A stretch of DNA of 64,000 bases, from contig JASANE010003898.1 in assembly GCA_030248225.1 (NCBI GenBank), positions 62,001 through 126,000 of the forward strand. The letters are read 5' to 3'. The stretch is from Trileptium ribeirensis. Its lineage: Eukaryota; Nematoda; Enoplea; Enoplida; Thoracostomopsidae. Below, piece by piece: positions 11,903 to 22,864 of this stretch. The notes below the pieces were generated by a model, which had not been told where the DNA came from, did not search any database, and saw only the letters and a program-made list of their open reading frames with translations. The stretch's first letter is position 1; each line of letters opens with the position of its first letter. The position numbers and the translations under genes are program-made.

Positions 11903-12213
11903 GTAAGTATGCATTGATCCTGCACTTTAATTAGAGTTAAAATGAAAAGTGTAACTGTAATGTCAAAAATTTTCGTTTTTAAATTAAACTTTCGATTGTC
12001 GGAATGCTCTCTGAAGGACAGAAGTATTTAACTGACGTTATTTAACATAAAAATTAACAATATTAAAGGTTACTTTACTAAAAGGATAAATTGTAATGTG
12101 GCGACATTTTGACGTTGTAAAAATTTTGTTATGAAACTTCATAATTTAATTGAAATACAGTTCAAGTTGCAGAAAGTTCGAACAATAAATTTAGTACGAT
12201 TATAGTTATACAG
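11903..12213 (+). promoter_or_regulatory. Possible leader intron of the BEL/Pao element
   Basis: A strong splice-donor word, GTAAGTATG, lies at 11903 downstream of the primer-binding site. A TTATACAG acceptor ends at 12213, two bases before the gag start codon at 12215. The interval is AT-rich and has no reading frame. The same donor could also join acceptors upstream of the third reading region (TTTCAG ending 17815, TTTGTAG ending 17892). This is inferred from consensus only. Confidence 0.35.
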
Positions 12214-12214
12214 G

Positions 12215-13651
12215 ATGCCCAAAAGTCTATTGTTAAGTCAGCAACAACGCGGTGCGTTGAGAGCGAACGTTACTAACGAGATAAGCAAGGCGTGGAACCT
12301 GTCTGAAGTAACTAGCACTGCAGATTTAGATTTAGTGCAGACTTCGGTAACAAAGCTCGCCGATTATAGGGCGAGGTTGACTGTTTTGAATGACGAAATT
12401 GCGAATCAGCTCGAGGCAGTAGCCAATATCCTGGAGGATGTCCAGGGATCATTGGAAGTAGATGATGTCATATTAGAAACGGTCACCATTCTCAAAAGCA
12501 GGATAGATTCCTGCAAAGTTTGACAGACTCAGCATCCGCCGACGTCGCCAAATGATGACACCGCGGACGCGTCGTTCCAGTTGTGCCAATCGAAACCTGT
12601 ATATTTACCCAAGTTGCAGATGACTATGTTCAGTGGTGATCCATTGAAATGGGACGAGTTCTGGGATAGCTTCAACGCAACCATACACCAAAACTCGGAG
12701 TTGTCGTTGATCGACAAGTTCAAGTACTTGAGAAGCTTCCTTTCAGGGGACGCGCTTCAGGTAGTCGATGGATACCGGCTGACAGCGGACAACTACACGA
12801 CTGTTGTCGATAGTTTGACGGAGCGTTTAGGTAACAAACAAGTGGCAATCTTCGCCCGCTTCGCCTCACTCTTGGCGTTACCCACGGTGACACACGAGAT
12901 TCACAAGCTGCAGACAATGTACGACGAATGCGAGCGCCACATTCGTAGCTTGATAGTTCCGGGATTGCCAGAGGATACGTTTGGGCTTCGCCCATCATAT
13001 TGTCGAAGCTCTCTCTTTATGTGAAAATCGAACTGTATCGTCGCAACCGAGCATCACTCTGGACATTGAACAGTCTCAGAGAGTTGCTTAAAGATGAGAT
13101 TCGTGCCAGGGATTGGAGTCAGCGTACGTTTGGGTCGAAGCCATCGAAAGACACTCCAAAAGGTCGTGATCCAAATTTTCGCTCAAATCAGTCTTAACGA
13201 TACGATGATCGGCGGTTAGCACCCGGCAGTCCGGCATCGTTTTTGTCGAACACTGAGAAATCAGTCAGCCAAGGTCGATGGCAAGAATTGTTTATTTTGT
13301 GGTCAACGCCATTTCAGTGACCAGTGTACTGAGTATCACGACGTAGCTTCACGTCGTAAACAAATGAAAAATCGCTGCTTCGCTTGTCTTCGACTAGGCC
13401 ACGGCGTCAAAACCTGTTCGAAATCAATCGCTTGTTTCTACTGCAAAAGGAAGGGACACCATCGAAGTCTCTGTCTGTGGAAATTTGGCAGCAGGTCGGG
13501 GAATTCCATGACAAACGCTGTTATGGTAGAAAAGTCGTCACCTACAGTATTGTCTACGGTGTCGGCAGCTTTGATATCGCACGGACAGCACGTCGTATTA
13601 CAACCGGCTTTGGCGCTCATCAAAGAATCAAAAACGAAACAGGCTCGCTAA
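12215..13651 (+). pseudogene. gag: BEL/Pao gag (DUF1759-type domain and three zinc knuckles), broken
   Basis: The Gag region of the BEL element packages its RNA. The start at 12215 follows the leader. The N-terminal part is alpha-helical in composition and ends at an in-frame TGA at 12521-12523. The frame continues beyond it through a block with PKLQMTMFSGDPLKWDEFWD (near 12610), the signature of DUF1759 in Pao-type Gag. A frameshift near 12990 moves the frame, a TAA follows at 13195-13197, and another shift restores the first phase before 13271. Three Cys/His knuckles then follow: CLFCGQRHFSDQC near 13289, CFACLRLGHGVKTC near 13376 and CFYCKRKGHHRSLC near 13433. They are nucleic-acid binding motifs of nucleocapsid type. 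The region joins the protease in frame, separated only by a TAA at 13649-13651. Breaks make the copy non-functional. Confidence 0.92.
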
Positions 13652-14362
13652 CTATTTGATACTGGTTCATCTCGTTCATTGATAACTACCAAAGCTGCGC
13701 AAATGATTGGTGCAAAGTATGTCGGTGAGGAACGCATTTCAACCGCAGGTTTCTCAGACACTTGTCGCACAACGAAGAACTATAAAATTATTGAGTTCGA
13801 TGTAGTCCAGATGGATGGTTCCAATAGACGATTGACGGCGAATGTAACCGACAATATTTCGCTGCCAATCCACAAAGCAGCGATAGATCTGGCAAAATAT
13901 CCGGTTGTACAACAACTGGTATTGGCTGAGCCGCTCATCAATGAAACGCAGATGGCAACAGTTGACGTATTGATCGGTATTGACTATTATTACGATTTCG
14001 CGGGTACTGAACGTGTACAATGCTCCGATGGCTTGCTTTTCTTGTCCTCAACGTTAGGATTCATTGCAGCGGGCTGTATGAGCAGTGATGGTGCAAAGGA
14101 TAACTGCGTTTCTACACTGTATGTTGCCACCATTGTGGATCCAAAGTTTGAGCTGGAAAAATTTTGGAGCCTGGAGGATATTGGTGTTAAGCCTCCGGCT
14201 ACTACAACAGACGATGAAATCGCAGTTCCACTGTTCACCGAGTCACTGAGACGAATTGATGGACGATACCACGTATCCTGGCCGTTGAAACCTGATGCTC
14301 ATGAGTTGCCAGACAACAAAATTTTGGCTCTGTGTCGTCTACGATCACTAGTGAAACGTTAG
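13652..14362 (+). pseudogene. pol: BEL/Pao aspartic protease region (DUF1758-type)
   Basis: Directly after an in-frame TAA, the sequence reads LFDTGSSRSLI (13652-13684). This is the active-site DTGS loop of a retropepsin, followed by a DUF1758-like domain of about 150 residues. A later IGIDYYYDF segment near 13973 corresponds to the IG-D-YY motif that closes this domain in Pao elements. The frame then enters the linker to RT and ends at 14362 through a frameshift: the sense continues in another phase from about 14360 with a DQQLFSSYKAVLDDQLAKG block. Protease would cleave the Gag-Pol precursor. The catalytic Asp is present, but the separating stops prevent synthesis from this copy. Confidence 0.9.
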
Positions 14363-15290
14363 CTTCAGATCAACAATTGTTTAGCAGTTATAAGGCAGTA
14401 TTGGATGACCAGCTTGCCAAGGGTATCATCGAAGCGGTGTCGGATGATGATGATGGCGAAGACCGGGAGTTGTATCACAACATGCCGCACCATCATGTAT
14501 TGACGCCAGGCAAGTCAACAACAAAATTGAGAATTGTCTACGATGCATCCGCTAAATCTAACAAACACATTCTAAGCTTGAACGATTTTATGTACCGAGG
14601 TCCAGTAATTCTAGACAATATGTGTGGTTTGATAATGCGATTTTGCCTCCACGCCATTGCACTAGTCAGTGACATTGAAAAGGCGTTTTTGCAAATTGGT
14701 TTGAACCAGAATTCACGTAATTTGACCAGATTTTTTGGGTGAAAGACATAATAAAGGCGATCAGTGTCAGTAATTTGGTGGTGTACCGCTTCGCTAGAGT
14801 GCCTTTCGGGATGGTGGCGAGTCCATTCTTACTTGGCGGTGTTGTGCAGCATTTAATTCAAAATTCGGATTTCGAGATTATCAAACTGCTTCATGGTAAC
14901 ATCTATGTGGACAATGTCATTACCTGTGTTGGCAATTTCTCGTTAGCGAAGACATTCTACCACGAAGCAAAGAATTTGTTTAATGCTGCGTCTATGAATC
15001 TTCGCGAATGGTTCAGCAATAGTGAAGATTTCATTAACGAAATTGAAGCCAAAGATCGAGGATGCTCGAATATGCCCAAAGTGCTTGGTTTGCAATGGAA
15101 TACTCGTTCGGACAAGCTTTGGTGTTCTACGTTTGAAGCTAACGTCAATCAAGTGTATTCGAAACGATAGTGCTTAAATGTTTGGCAAGCGTCGTGCGGC
15201 TTCTTTCCCCCTGTGACTGTCGTAGCTAAACTGTTGATCCAACGATTGTGGATCGCAAAATACAATTGAGATACTGAGTTAGCTTCAGAA
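14363..15290 (+). pseudogene. pol: BEL/Pao reverse transcriptase (Peptidase_A17 / RT region)
   Basis: The fingers/palm region shows RIVYDASAKSN near 14534 and SDIEKAFLQIGL near 14669. The latter carries the first catalytic Asp of RT. A one-base shift near 14735-14740 moves the frame. The second half has VPFGMVASPFLL near 14800 and a YVDN at about 14907, where most RTs have YVDD. Some Pao elements are known to use YVDN, so this need not be a lesion. Stops TAG (15168-15170) and TGA (15268-15270) interrupt the thumb, where a PPVTVVAKLLIQ block marks the conserved region after the palm. The product would copy the element RNA into cDNA. Confidence 0.92.
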
Positions 15291-16129
15291 CATGTGAAAG
15301 CGTGGAGAGAATGTGCTTCAAGTCTCCTCGAGATACCGAATCACCGCTTGAAGCGTTATGTGCCGTTACCATATCGCTCGGATTCTGACAATGTAAAATT
15401 TCAGTTGCACTGCTCTGTGACGCATCGGCAGCAGCATATGCAGCCGTTGTTTTTCTTCGTCAAAGTTGTGGTGATTGCGCAAAGGCAGACGTAGTGTTTG
15501 CGAAATCCCGCGTGGCACCAATTAAAGGTTTGTCAATACCACGACTAGAATTGATGGCGTTATTGATAGGAACACGCTTGGTACATTTTGTCGCCGAGGA
15601 GCTCAGAAGTCCAATTGATGCAATGTTTATCTGGTCGGATTCGCAATGTGTGCTGTATTGGCAAAGAAAACCGTCAATATCCACACCATTTGTTAAAAAT
15701 CGGATAAACGAAATTATCACTTATAGTGACACTAAATTTCGTTATGTCCCAACAATTGATAATCCAGCCGATTTGTCTTATCGTGGATGTTCCGTCGCCG
15801 AAGTAATTGAATCGCATTTGTGGTGAAACGGTCCATCGTGGCTGGCTGAAAACGAGCCATATTGGCCGAAGAATATCGAAGCTTCGGATATTATGCCGTG
15901 TATTAATATCGAACAAAAATTTTTGGTTCACCAATCAACGCCTGTTCTTGAAGTCAATGATATTCAACCACCGATGAATCTTCTTGATATTGAAAATATT
16001 TCCAAGCTGTCGAAGTTACTTAGAGTAACTGCTTGGATAATGCGGTTCGTTCGAAATTGTCGCCACGTTGATCGTCGGACATCAGGGCTGGGTGCTGATG
16101 AACTGTTGTCAGCGCGAAGTTTTTGGTAA
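15291..16129 (+). pseudogene. pol: BEL/Pao RNase H and connection region
   Basis: RNase H degrades the RNA strand of the hybrid during reverse transcription. The CDASAAAYAAVVF block near 15420 holds the first Asp; it lies in a phase different from the upstream frame, so a shift occurs near 15415. The next block, PRLELMALLIGTRL near 15538, carries the catalytic Glu. SDSQCVLYW near 15637 carries the next Asp and NPADLSYRG near 15763 the last. The sequence matches the standard Pao RNase H tail closely. A TGA at about 15824-15826 replaces the first or second Trp of the usual WWNGPSWL motif. A TAA near 16127 lies in the same frame before the integrase. Confidence 0.92.
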
Positions 16130-17604
16130 CGCACTGTTCAAAACGAGTCATTTCCGGAGATGTTGGCGAATATTAGTAGCCCCAAGATTCCGACAAAGTT
16201 TCGTTTACTGAGTCCATACGTTGACGATGAGGACTTTATCCGATGTCGTGGTAGGTTGGAGTTTTCCGGTGCAGATCACGAAACGAACAATCCAAAGTTG
16301 CTTCCAAAGCGTCATCGATTCACAACATTGATTATTGATGATGTGCATCGTACTTTATTCCATGCGGGTATTCCCCATACATTGTCGCAAATTCGACATC
16401 AATATTGGATAGTGTCCGGTCGGTCTGAAATCAAGCGCGTTATAAAATCATGTATTAAGTGTCGAATAATCAGTGGTGGATCGTTCAAGCATCCGATCAT
16501 ACATCCCTTGCCTGAATTCCGTGTTTCCCAATGTAAAGCCTTTTCATGCGTTGGTATTAACTATGTCGGACCGTTGCTTATCAATTCCAAATTATTTCCT
16601 CAGTATCAAAAGGTGTGGGTGTGTCTTTTCACTTGTGCTGTCATTCGTGCAGTACACCTTGAAGTTGTAGAAAACCTCACCACAGAACAATTTCTTTTGC
16701 CTTTTCGACGATTCGTGGCAATTCATGGCCAACCAAGATGGATTGTTTCAGACAATGCCAAACATTTTGTAACAACCAGCAAAATGTTACAAAATTTCTG
16801 GTGTGACATCCTTAGTGATAACGAATTTTCGGATTACATTTCGACCCAAGGAATCGAGTGGAAATTTATTACGGAGTTGTCACAGTGGATGGGTGGCTTC
16901 TATGAACGTATGGTTGGAATCGTGAAATCATCGTTGAAAAGGTCATTCGATGCGCGTTCTATGTCGTTGGTCGAACTCCAAACAGTTGTTGTTGAAGTCG
17001 TTTCTATCGTGAACTCACGCCACCTTGTGTACCTTGAGGACGATGTATCACAGCCGCCGATAACACCTTCTCACTTCTTGGGTGGCCCGAAGTCACACTT
17101 ACCGCATTTCAACTTGACAAAATTGAATATTGATGCTAATAGTGCAACAGCAACACAAGTGATATTAAGTTGGAAGCGAATACAAGCACTGCTGGAACAA
17201 TTTTGCGTACATGGCGTGAGAAATATTTGCTGGATTTCCGGTCGCCTGAACAAAGTCGAAAGCAGCATAACAAACGCAGGTTTGTGCCAACTTTGGGAAG
17301 CGTAGTCATTGTTAAAGATGGAGTTCCACGGAACACTTGGAAGCTTGCAAAAATTGTAGAATTGTACAATGGCATTGATGGACGTTGTCGATCGCTTCGT
17401 TTGCAGTTATCCAACAAAAGACTAATAAATCGACCGCTTCGATTAGTATTCCCTCTGGAGTTGGAGACTTCTGAGGTCGGGAGGGCCTTTGATGGTAGAT
17501 CAGTGGTTAGGCATCCGTCCAATGGTGCTGGGATGGAGTCAGCGGCCACCGGCAATACCAGCAGAGAGAATGACACTTACTCTGATTGTTCTGAGGAACT
17601 TTAG
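16130..17604 (+). pseudogene. pol: BEL/Pao integrase with DUF5641-type C-terminal domain
   Basis: Integrase inserts the cDNA into the genome. An H2C2 zinc domain lies at about 16360-16460 (HAGIPHT ... CIKC). The core follows with VGINYVGP near 16550, where the family has Asp at the fourth position, so the first catalytic Asp is replaced by Asn. The second Asp is kept in IVSDNAKHF near 16744 and the Glu in GGFYERMVG near 16893. The frame stays open to 17305, but homology changes phase near 17170-17200. It continues in the frame ending at 17604 with WREKYLLDF, then VVIVKDGVPRNTWKLAKI and RPLRLVFPLE, the features of the DUF5641 domain that ends Pao polyproteins. The Asp-to-Asn change and the frameshift both predict an inactive enzyme. 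Confidence 0.92.
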
Positions 17605-18997
17605 AGTTCATACTCGTTAGTCTGGCATACGTGTTTTATCGTGTTGCTGTAAAGTGCAAAAAACACTCGTTGTCACCGCTACATAAGTTGGGCTTTGGGT
17701 ACGAAGGTTACCTGCCTGTTAAAACAATACCAGAATTTGTGATGGGTACGAATGGTACTCGTATTTGATTATGCTCTATGGTCAATATGTCCAATAAACA
17801 GTAATTACATTTCAGAATGCGGATGTATTGTATTCATCACGAGTCGCCACTATCGCCGTATTATTAATTCGATCTCCCTTTGTTGTTTGTAGATCGGCGG
17901 TTGGCTACGGTGGAAACGATTCGCAATTATGTCGTACTTCAACAAATGAATCTTGGCGATGTCGCCTCGGAGTTGGCCAACGACAAATCTATTGCGTTGA
18001 TGGCACCGAATATTTGGAAGTGGCTTCGAAAACGCAACGTGCGGAATGGATACTTATTCGCGACAAGTCATTTCTGATATCCTGATCGTGTTAGTGAAGC
18101 CGCAAAACCCTAGCAATTTGCTTCGCGCTACGTTTTTGTCAATCATCAAGGCGTATCCCAATCCATCTGAGCTGAGATTTGTCTTGTGCTTTTCGAAAAG
18201 GGAGATGGTGATGTCATCTGGTTATCGGGCTCCCAGCGATCGCTCTGCTCAAGCGCCATGGTTTCCTGGTTTTAATATCTATGGTCAGTGTTTGGACGAT
18301 TTGGTTCAGCGTTATATCCACAACTATTGGGGTGTTAATTTGGCACCGGCCCCGACTGTCTGTATCAGTGGTTGACCAGTAATCCTCGTTACATCAAAAC
18401 CGTTCTATTGTCATCCGACAGCATCGGTCAAAACATAGAAAGCATCGCAAGTGGCCAGTTCTTTGCTATAAGCGGTGGCGAGTACCACGACATCGTTGAT
18501 TTGGTGCCCCAATTCCATCTCAACGTGTTAGATTTCAAGTTGGTCATTGTTCATTGTGGTGTGAACAACACTCAACGTAACATAGCTAGTCGACGCAACT
18601 CTTTTGAAGTCCTTCGTCGGTTTCTTATCAATCAACTAGATGGTCCCACCATCGTTTTCTCGACTGCTATTCCACATCCGAAGGTCCCCGACATAGCTGT
18701 ACACTCGAATATGTCGAAAAGGAATTGGAAGGCAGCGGAATTCGTTGCATCAATTGGTCGACGTCACAATCTGGTACAGTCTTCAATGGAGAAGGTCCTG
18801 GCACCATCAACGAGAAGTTATTGGACGATCGCGACAAGTTTCATCTTAGCCACGTCGGACTCCGTCATGTTGTCCAGCGAATCGCTATCGAAGCGCCGGT
18901 ATTTAAGCTAGTCGCGACCAAACTGTCCAAGTGGTCTCTTGCGTATTGACGGAATAATTAAGGACGGTTTGTGCGGTAGGGCACTTCGCCCTGGGAC
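17605..18997 (+). pseudogene. Third reading region of the BEL/Pao element: SGNH/GDSL hydrolase-like
   Basis: Between the end of pol and the 3' LTR lies about 1.4 kb with broken but clearly protein-like frames (17893-18100, 18046-18368, 18372-18800, 18725-18949). The last two give, in order, SSDSIGQNI near 18414 (block I, the nucleophile Ser of GDS), VIVHCGVNN near 18544 (block III, G-x-N-D/N), and DKFHLSHVG near 18837 (block V, D-x-x-H). These are the landmarks of SGNH/GDSL hydrolases. The upstream part is not recognised. Known SGNH enzymes are esterases or acyl hydrolases; an esterase domain is established in ORF1 of CR1-type LINEs. The position corresponds to env in retroviral elements. No env-like membrane segment is seen. 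A stop near 18066 and two frameshifts (near 18360 and 18785) make this copy dead. Acceptor-like TTTCAG (ending 17815) and TTTGTAG (ending 17892) could allow spliced expression. The domain call is from motifs only. Confidence 0.68.
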
Positions 18998-19621
18998 TGT
19001 CACGTCGAGTCTGATTTGCATCATGGCTACGTGTAAAGAAGAGTAGCTACGACTAAGTGTGTTGTTAGACATTGCAATGTCTGTTAGCTGAGAGCAGGTC
19101 TCAGATTTCTTAGACGATCACATTTAACGATTTCGTTTATGTTTAGTTGTAAAACAATATGACGTTTTAGTAAGCGCCACAGAAGCCATTAATACTAAGT
19201 ATTGACAATAACTAAGTCAGCCTATTACTAGGTTAGTCACAGCTGGGAGATGGCCCAGGGTAATTCTATGTAGGTTGTTTAAATGTGTATCGGTTTCTTT
19301 CGTCTCAGAATTAGTTTTGTGTTTGTTATTGGTTACGTTGTAGCTGGGAGATGTCCCAGAAGCTCGTCACGTTGTAGCTGGGAGATGTCCCAGGGCTATG
19401 AGTTTAGATTTGGTTAAGTCTGAATTTGATAACAATCAGTATATCTAAATATTCCTTTCAGTGTTATAGTCACGTAGCGTTATCTGTTTGACCTTGTGAT
19501 TAAATATTTAAAGTTAATCGTCTTAATTGCTGGTTCAACATATTCCATCCGATCACAATACATCACGCGGCTTAGCCCCCAATTCCATCCAGTGTTAATA
19601 AATCCTCGAATGTTTTCGACA
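18998..19621 (+). repeat. 3' LTR of the BEL/Pao element
   Basis: 624 bp, matching 11201-11829 with scattered substitutions and small gaps. All three internal hairpins are intact here: 19243-19258 (with matched changes, CTGGGA-GATG-GCCCAG retaining five pairs), 19344-19359 and 19378-19393. Directly upstream, GGGC-ACTTC-GCCC near 18979 forms another short hairpin where a polypurine tract would be expected; no long polypurine run is evident. Confidence 0.95.
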
Positions 19622-19626
19622 CAAAC

Positions 19627-22600
19627 AAAGTCAACATGGAAGTTTCGACCACATATTTATTTCTCTACTAGCGCAGTGACAACAATGTTTTCGTAGAATA
19701 ATCTGGAAACGTAATCGGCACGACAGAGGGTACGATGCTTTGAATCTCCCACTATTGAAATTATGGATGCGCCGCTGGGCGCGCATAATTTTCGGACACA
19801 AAGACGAATCCGAATTTTTTACGTATTGCTACTGTAAATCACAGTTAACTTCCGTGTCAAAGCACAACGGAGCCAAATGTGACTACACACAAAATGCTTA
19901 TGCTGAATATTTAGCAATATTGTGATAATTTTAAAGGTTAAAAGTATGCTAAGTATTTTCCAATCGTTAAACTTATCTAAACATGTAGGGAATTGTACTG
20001 CTTTAGTTGAACTAGCCGGTCGGCGGGGTGAATGTTGGGAAGTCCTTATAGCGGCGAAAATTTACGTTAATTGTTTATATTTTCAGTGCTATATTTCTTT
20101 ATTTTATCTTAACTTTTCCACGATATCTACCAATTTTTTCCTATATCCTCAAGTTTTTACCTTTACTCCCAGTTTTGCCTATTTTTTCAATTTTAGCTTA
20201 TTTGTACCAAAATTCTAACTCTCCAAAGTGCGGGCGGGGGTGCGCAGCCTGAGGAGGGCATAAACAGATGTGCACTTATCGGGAAGCAAGGGACCATTCC
20301 TTGTGAGGTTAAAACCCATCACTGCCTCGCTAACCAACCCTCCTCCTTCCCCCGCCCCAAAGATAGCTTCGTCTGATTGAGGCTCCATACATTCTTTTCT
20401 TTCCGCAAACAAAAGACGTATGAAACATTTTGGCAAAAATATGCAAAAATCAATGAAATGTACAAAAAATGAATAAAATTGGCCAAACGTGGCGCAAACT
20501 GCTAAAAACTGGGATAAATATTCAAAAACCCAGGAAAATTTTGACCACTTTTAGTCCCAAAAACTTTCAAAAATTTATCTTCACTTGTCGGCCTCTTCCT
20601 TTCCGTCAACTGTAAACCTGCATCAAACACAAGCGCGGCATAGATGTCAAATCATGTGTGTAAGTATAGTATATGAGAAACTGGTAACAGCAATTTTCGG
20701 AACTTTCGTATGAATGAAACACTGAAAAGATAATTTTGTGCACACATTTTATCAAAGCTAAGTTACCGGATCTAGGTAATCATACATTTTATATTAATAT
20801 ATCAGTGTGAGAATTTCAACCTTCAGCCGTACAGCAAACAACTTGTCTGTTAAAGTACCTGGTTTTAAACAACTGATCTATGATGGTGCCCATGGCCGGA
20901 CCCTTCATAAAGCTACCGAACAACAACGTGCTGCCCAACACGCGCTGCGCCAAATTGAGTGAGCACAATACTCTGTATTGTATGTAGTTGCCACAGGGCA
21001 ATCACATGCATGAAGGCATTATATTGTCTGCATTGCAATATGGTATGCAACATTTGCAATATGTTTTTTCGAACAAGTACACGTGAGAAGGAGTCGGATT
21101 TTCAAGCTCTAGCTGGCTTGGCTCTTCTTCAACCATACCCAAGTCGGCTCGGGTTTTACGTCGGCTCTTAGTCTTTTGATATCAAATTTTCGCGACTCAA
21201 TAACATTTACAAATAACATTTTATATTATACAAACTATCAAGCTTACTACATATACCTGTTTTTAAAGTTTTTAAAAGCCAAACCGAAATTGCTATTATT
21301 AGCTTTTAGCTCAACTATACTTACGCGCGTGACTTGACACCTATGCCACGCTTATGCTTGACACAGCCTTTACTGCCAACAGCTTGCGGATGGAGCAATA
21401 TTTACGTTTATGGTTACGCAGCCTACAGGGCCACCGGGCACCGATACATTTCAAATCCAACAGTCACTCCAGCGTCCAACAATCTCTATTTATATAACAA
21501 GGCTGGTGTGCTGGTTTCACACTCCTTGTGACACTACCGTACGGCTACTTCTGCTGTCCTTACATGTGCTGTGTAAATATATTGCGCCCCAACACACCAT
21601 CGTGCAACAATTTTTGTTGATGTTTCAACGGTGTGTAACATCAAACATTGCTGTTACAACGCATGTAACAGCAACTGCTATAGTCACTACAAGCGTAGTT
21701 AAAAACGCAAGCGGTTGTACGAACCTTGTAGCGACAGATGAATAGATTACAATGTAATAACAACCACATCGTAAGGAGCAATGCTGTTCTTAAATAATCG
21801 TCCGCAGTGTGTGCACGCATCTTAATATGAACAACACATTAAGCTTAGTTTTATTAAACATTTACGACCTAATTTAGTATAATTATGCTTAATAATTGGC
21901 ATAGATGTACTGAATTAGGAGGCCAAATCCTCCACTAAAATAATCGTTATCCCCATAGACTTTTGACTTTTAAGCATATATGGTTTTAAGCTATTTTCGG
22001 ACAGGAAGATTAAGAAATCTGAATAAGCGAAATTTCCAAACGTTAACTAGGGGGTTTTTTTGGTTTTTTAGGGTTTTAAACACAATAGGTTTATCACTAC
22101 AACAACAAGACGGAGATCATGTAAATTCAAAAGCAGAAACTGCAAAATTTCTCATTTTGTTAATAATTTCTTTTAAATAAGACTAAGGCTGAGGCTTAGT
22201 ATATCGAGCACAGCATGGCATGCATTATACTTCAACCCCTAAAGTTGACATGCGTCACAACTATTATGCGTTTGTAGTGTAGTCGGTATAGGTCTTGTGA
22301 CCAGACGCATACGCCAGGATTATTCACTTATTTTAAGTTACGACTAACCAAAGCGAAATTTTGTGCAATACTTCTTAAGGTGTAAAATTTGACATTAATT
22401 CCTGGGTGCTGGAACACTCCTCGGTCTACCTGTGGCGCGGTCCAGCTCTTTTGCAAGATTAAACGTAGTATCTGAGGTCCATAACTCCACAAGCAGCTAT
22501 CTCCGACTCAAAAAACTACAAATCCTTCGAACGTAGCAAAGGTCTATTCCCGAACTTTTCTAATTGGTTTTACATCTACAGATATGGTATTTACAACAAT

Positions 22601-22864
22601 AACATTGCTCTTTATTGTTTCGTATTGAATTTTTCGTATTTCAACTAGGCGTCATCTTAATCAATATTTTGTCATGAATAGTCGAAATTAAATTAGTATA
22701 TAAACACTTATTGTATGTCTTAGCTGAGAACTATTCTTTTTTGTGACACACCGATTTTTCTAACCTTTATACGACAAAATTCCATTAACAGATCATTATC
22801 ATTATATTTTGACTATTTATGCTAACTACATAGCTAATGGTAGGGCCTATTGTCAAATTATATA
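19627..22864. other. No gene seen
   Basis: AT-rich DNA without a supported coding region. It contains a T-rich stretch (20050-20215), a GC-rich patch (20220-20370, with GGGCGGGGG), and an A-rich stretch of AAAAATG and CAAAAA words (20430-20575). Small inverted repeats occur near 21645-21672 (GCTGTTAC and GTAACAGC). Around 22181-22250 lies a copy of the short TAAGGCTTAGTATATCGAGCACAGCA repeat, also present near 47010. Confidence 0.5.

Larger units (their letters stand above)
11201..19621 (+). mobile_element. Complete BEL/Pao LTR retrotransposon, 8.4 kb, with 5-bp target duplication
   Basis: The two LTRs both begin TGTCACGTCG and end TTTTCGACA. They are flanked by a perfect 5-bp direct repeat, CAAAC, at 11196-11200 and 19622-19626. 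Between them lie, in BEL/Pao order, a gag with DUF1759-type sequence, zinc knuckles, aspartic protease, RT, RNase H, integrase and a DUF5641-type C-terminal domain. A further 1.4-kb reading region encodes an SGNH-hydrolase-like sequence. All reading frames carry stops and frameshifts and the integrase has lost one catalytic residue, so this copy is inactive. The LTRs differ at roughly one position in 15 to 20 where I compared them. Confidence 0.95.

Noticed and set aside
14905..14920. YVDN as proof that the BEL reverse transcriptase is dead
   Set aside because: Some Pao-type elements naturally use YVDN, so this alone is not decisive; the stops and frameshifts are.
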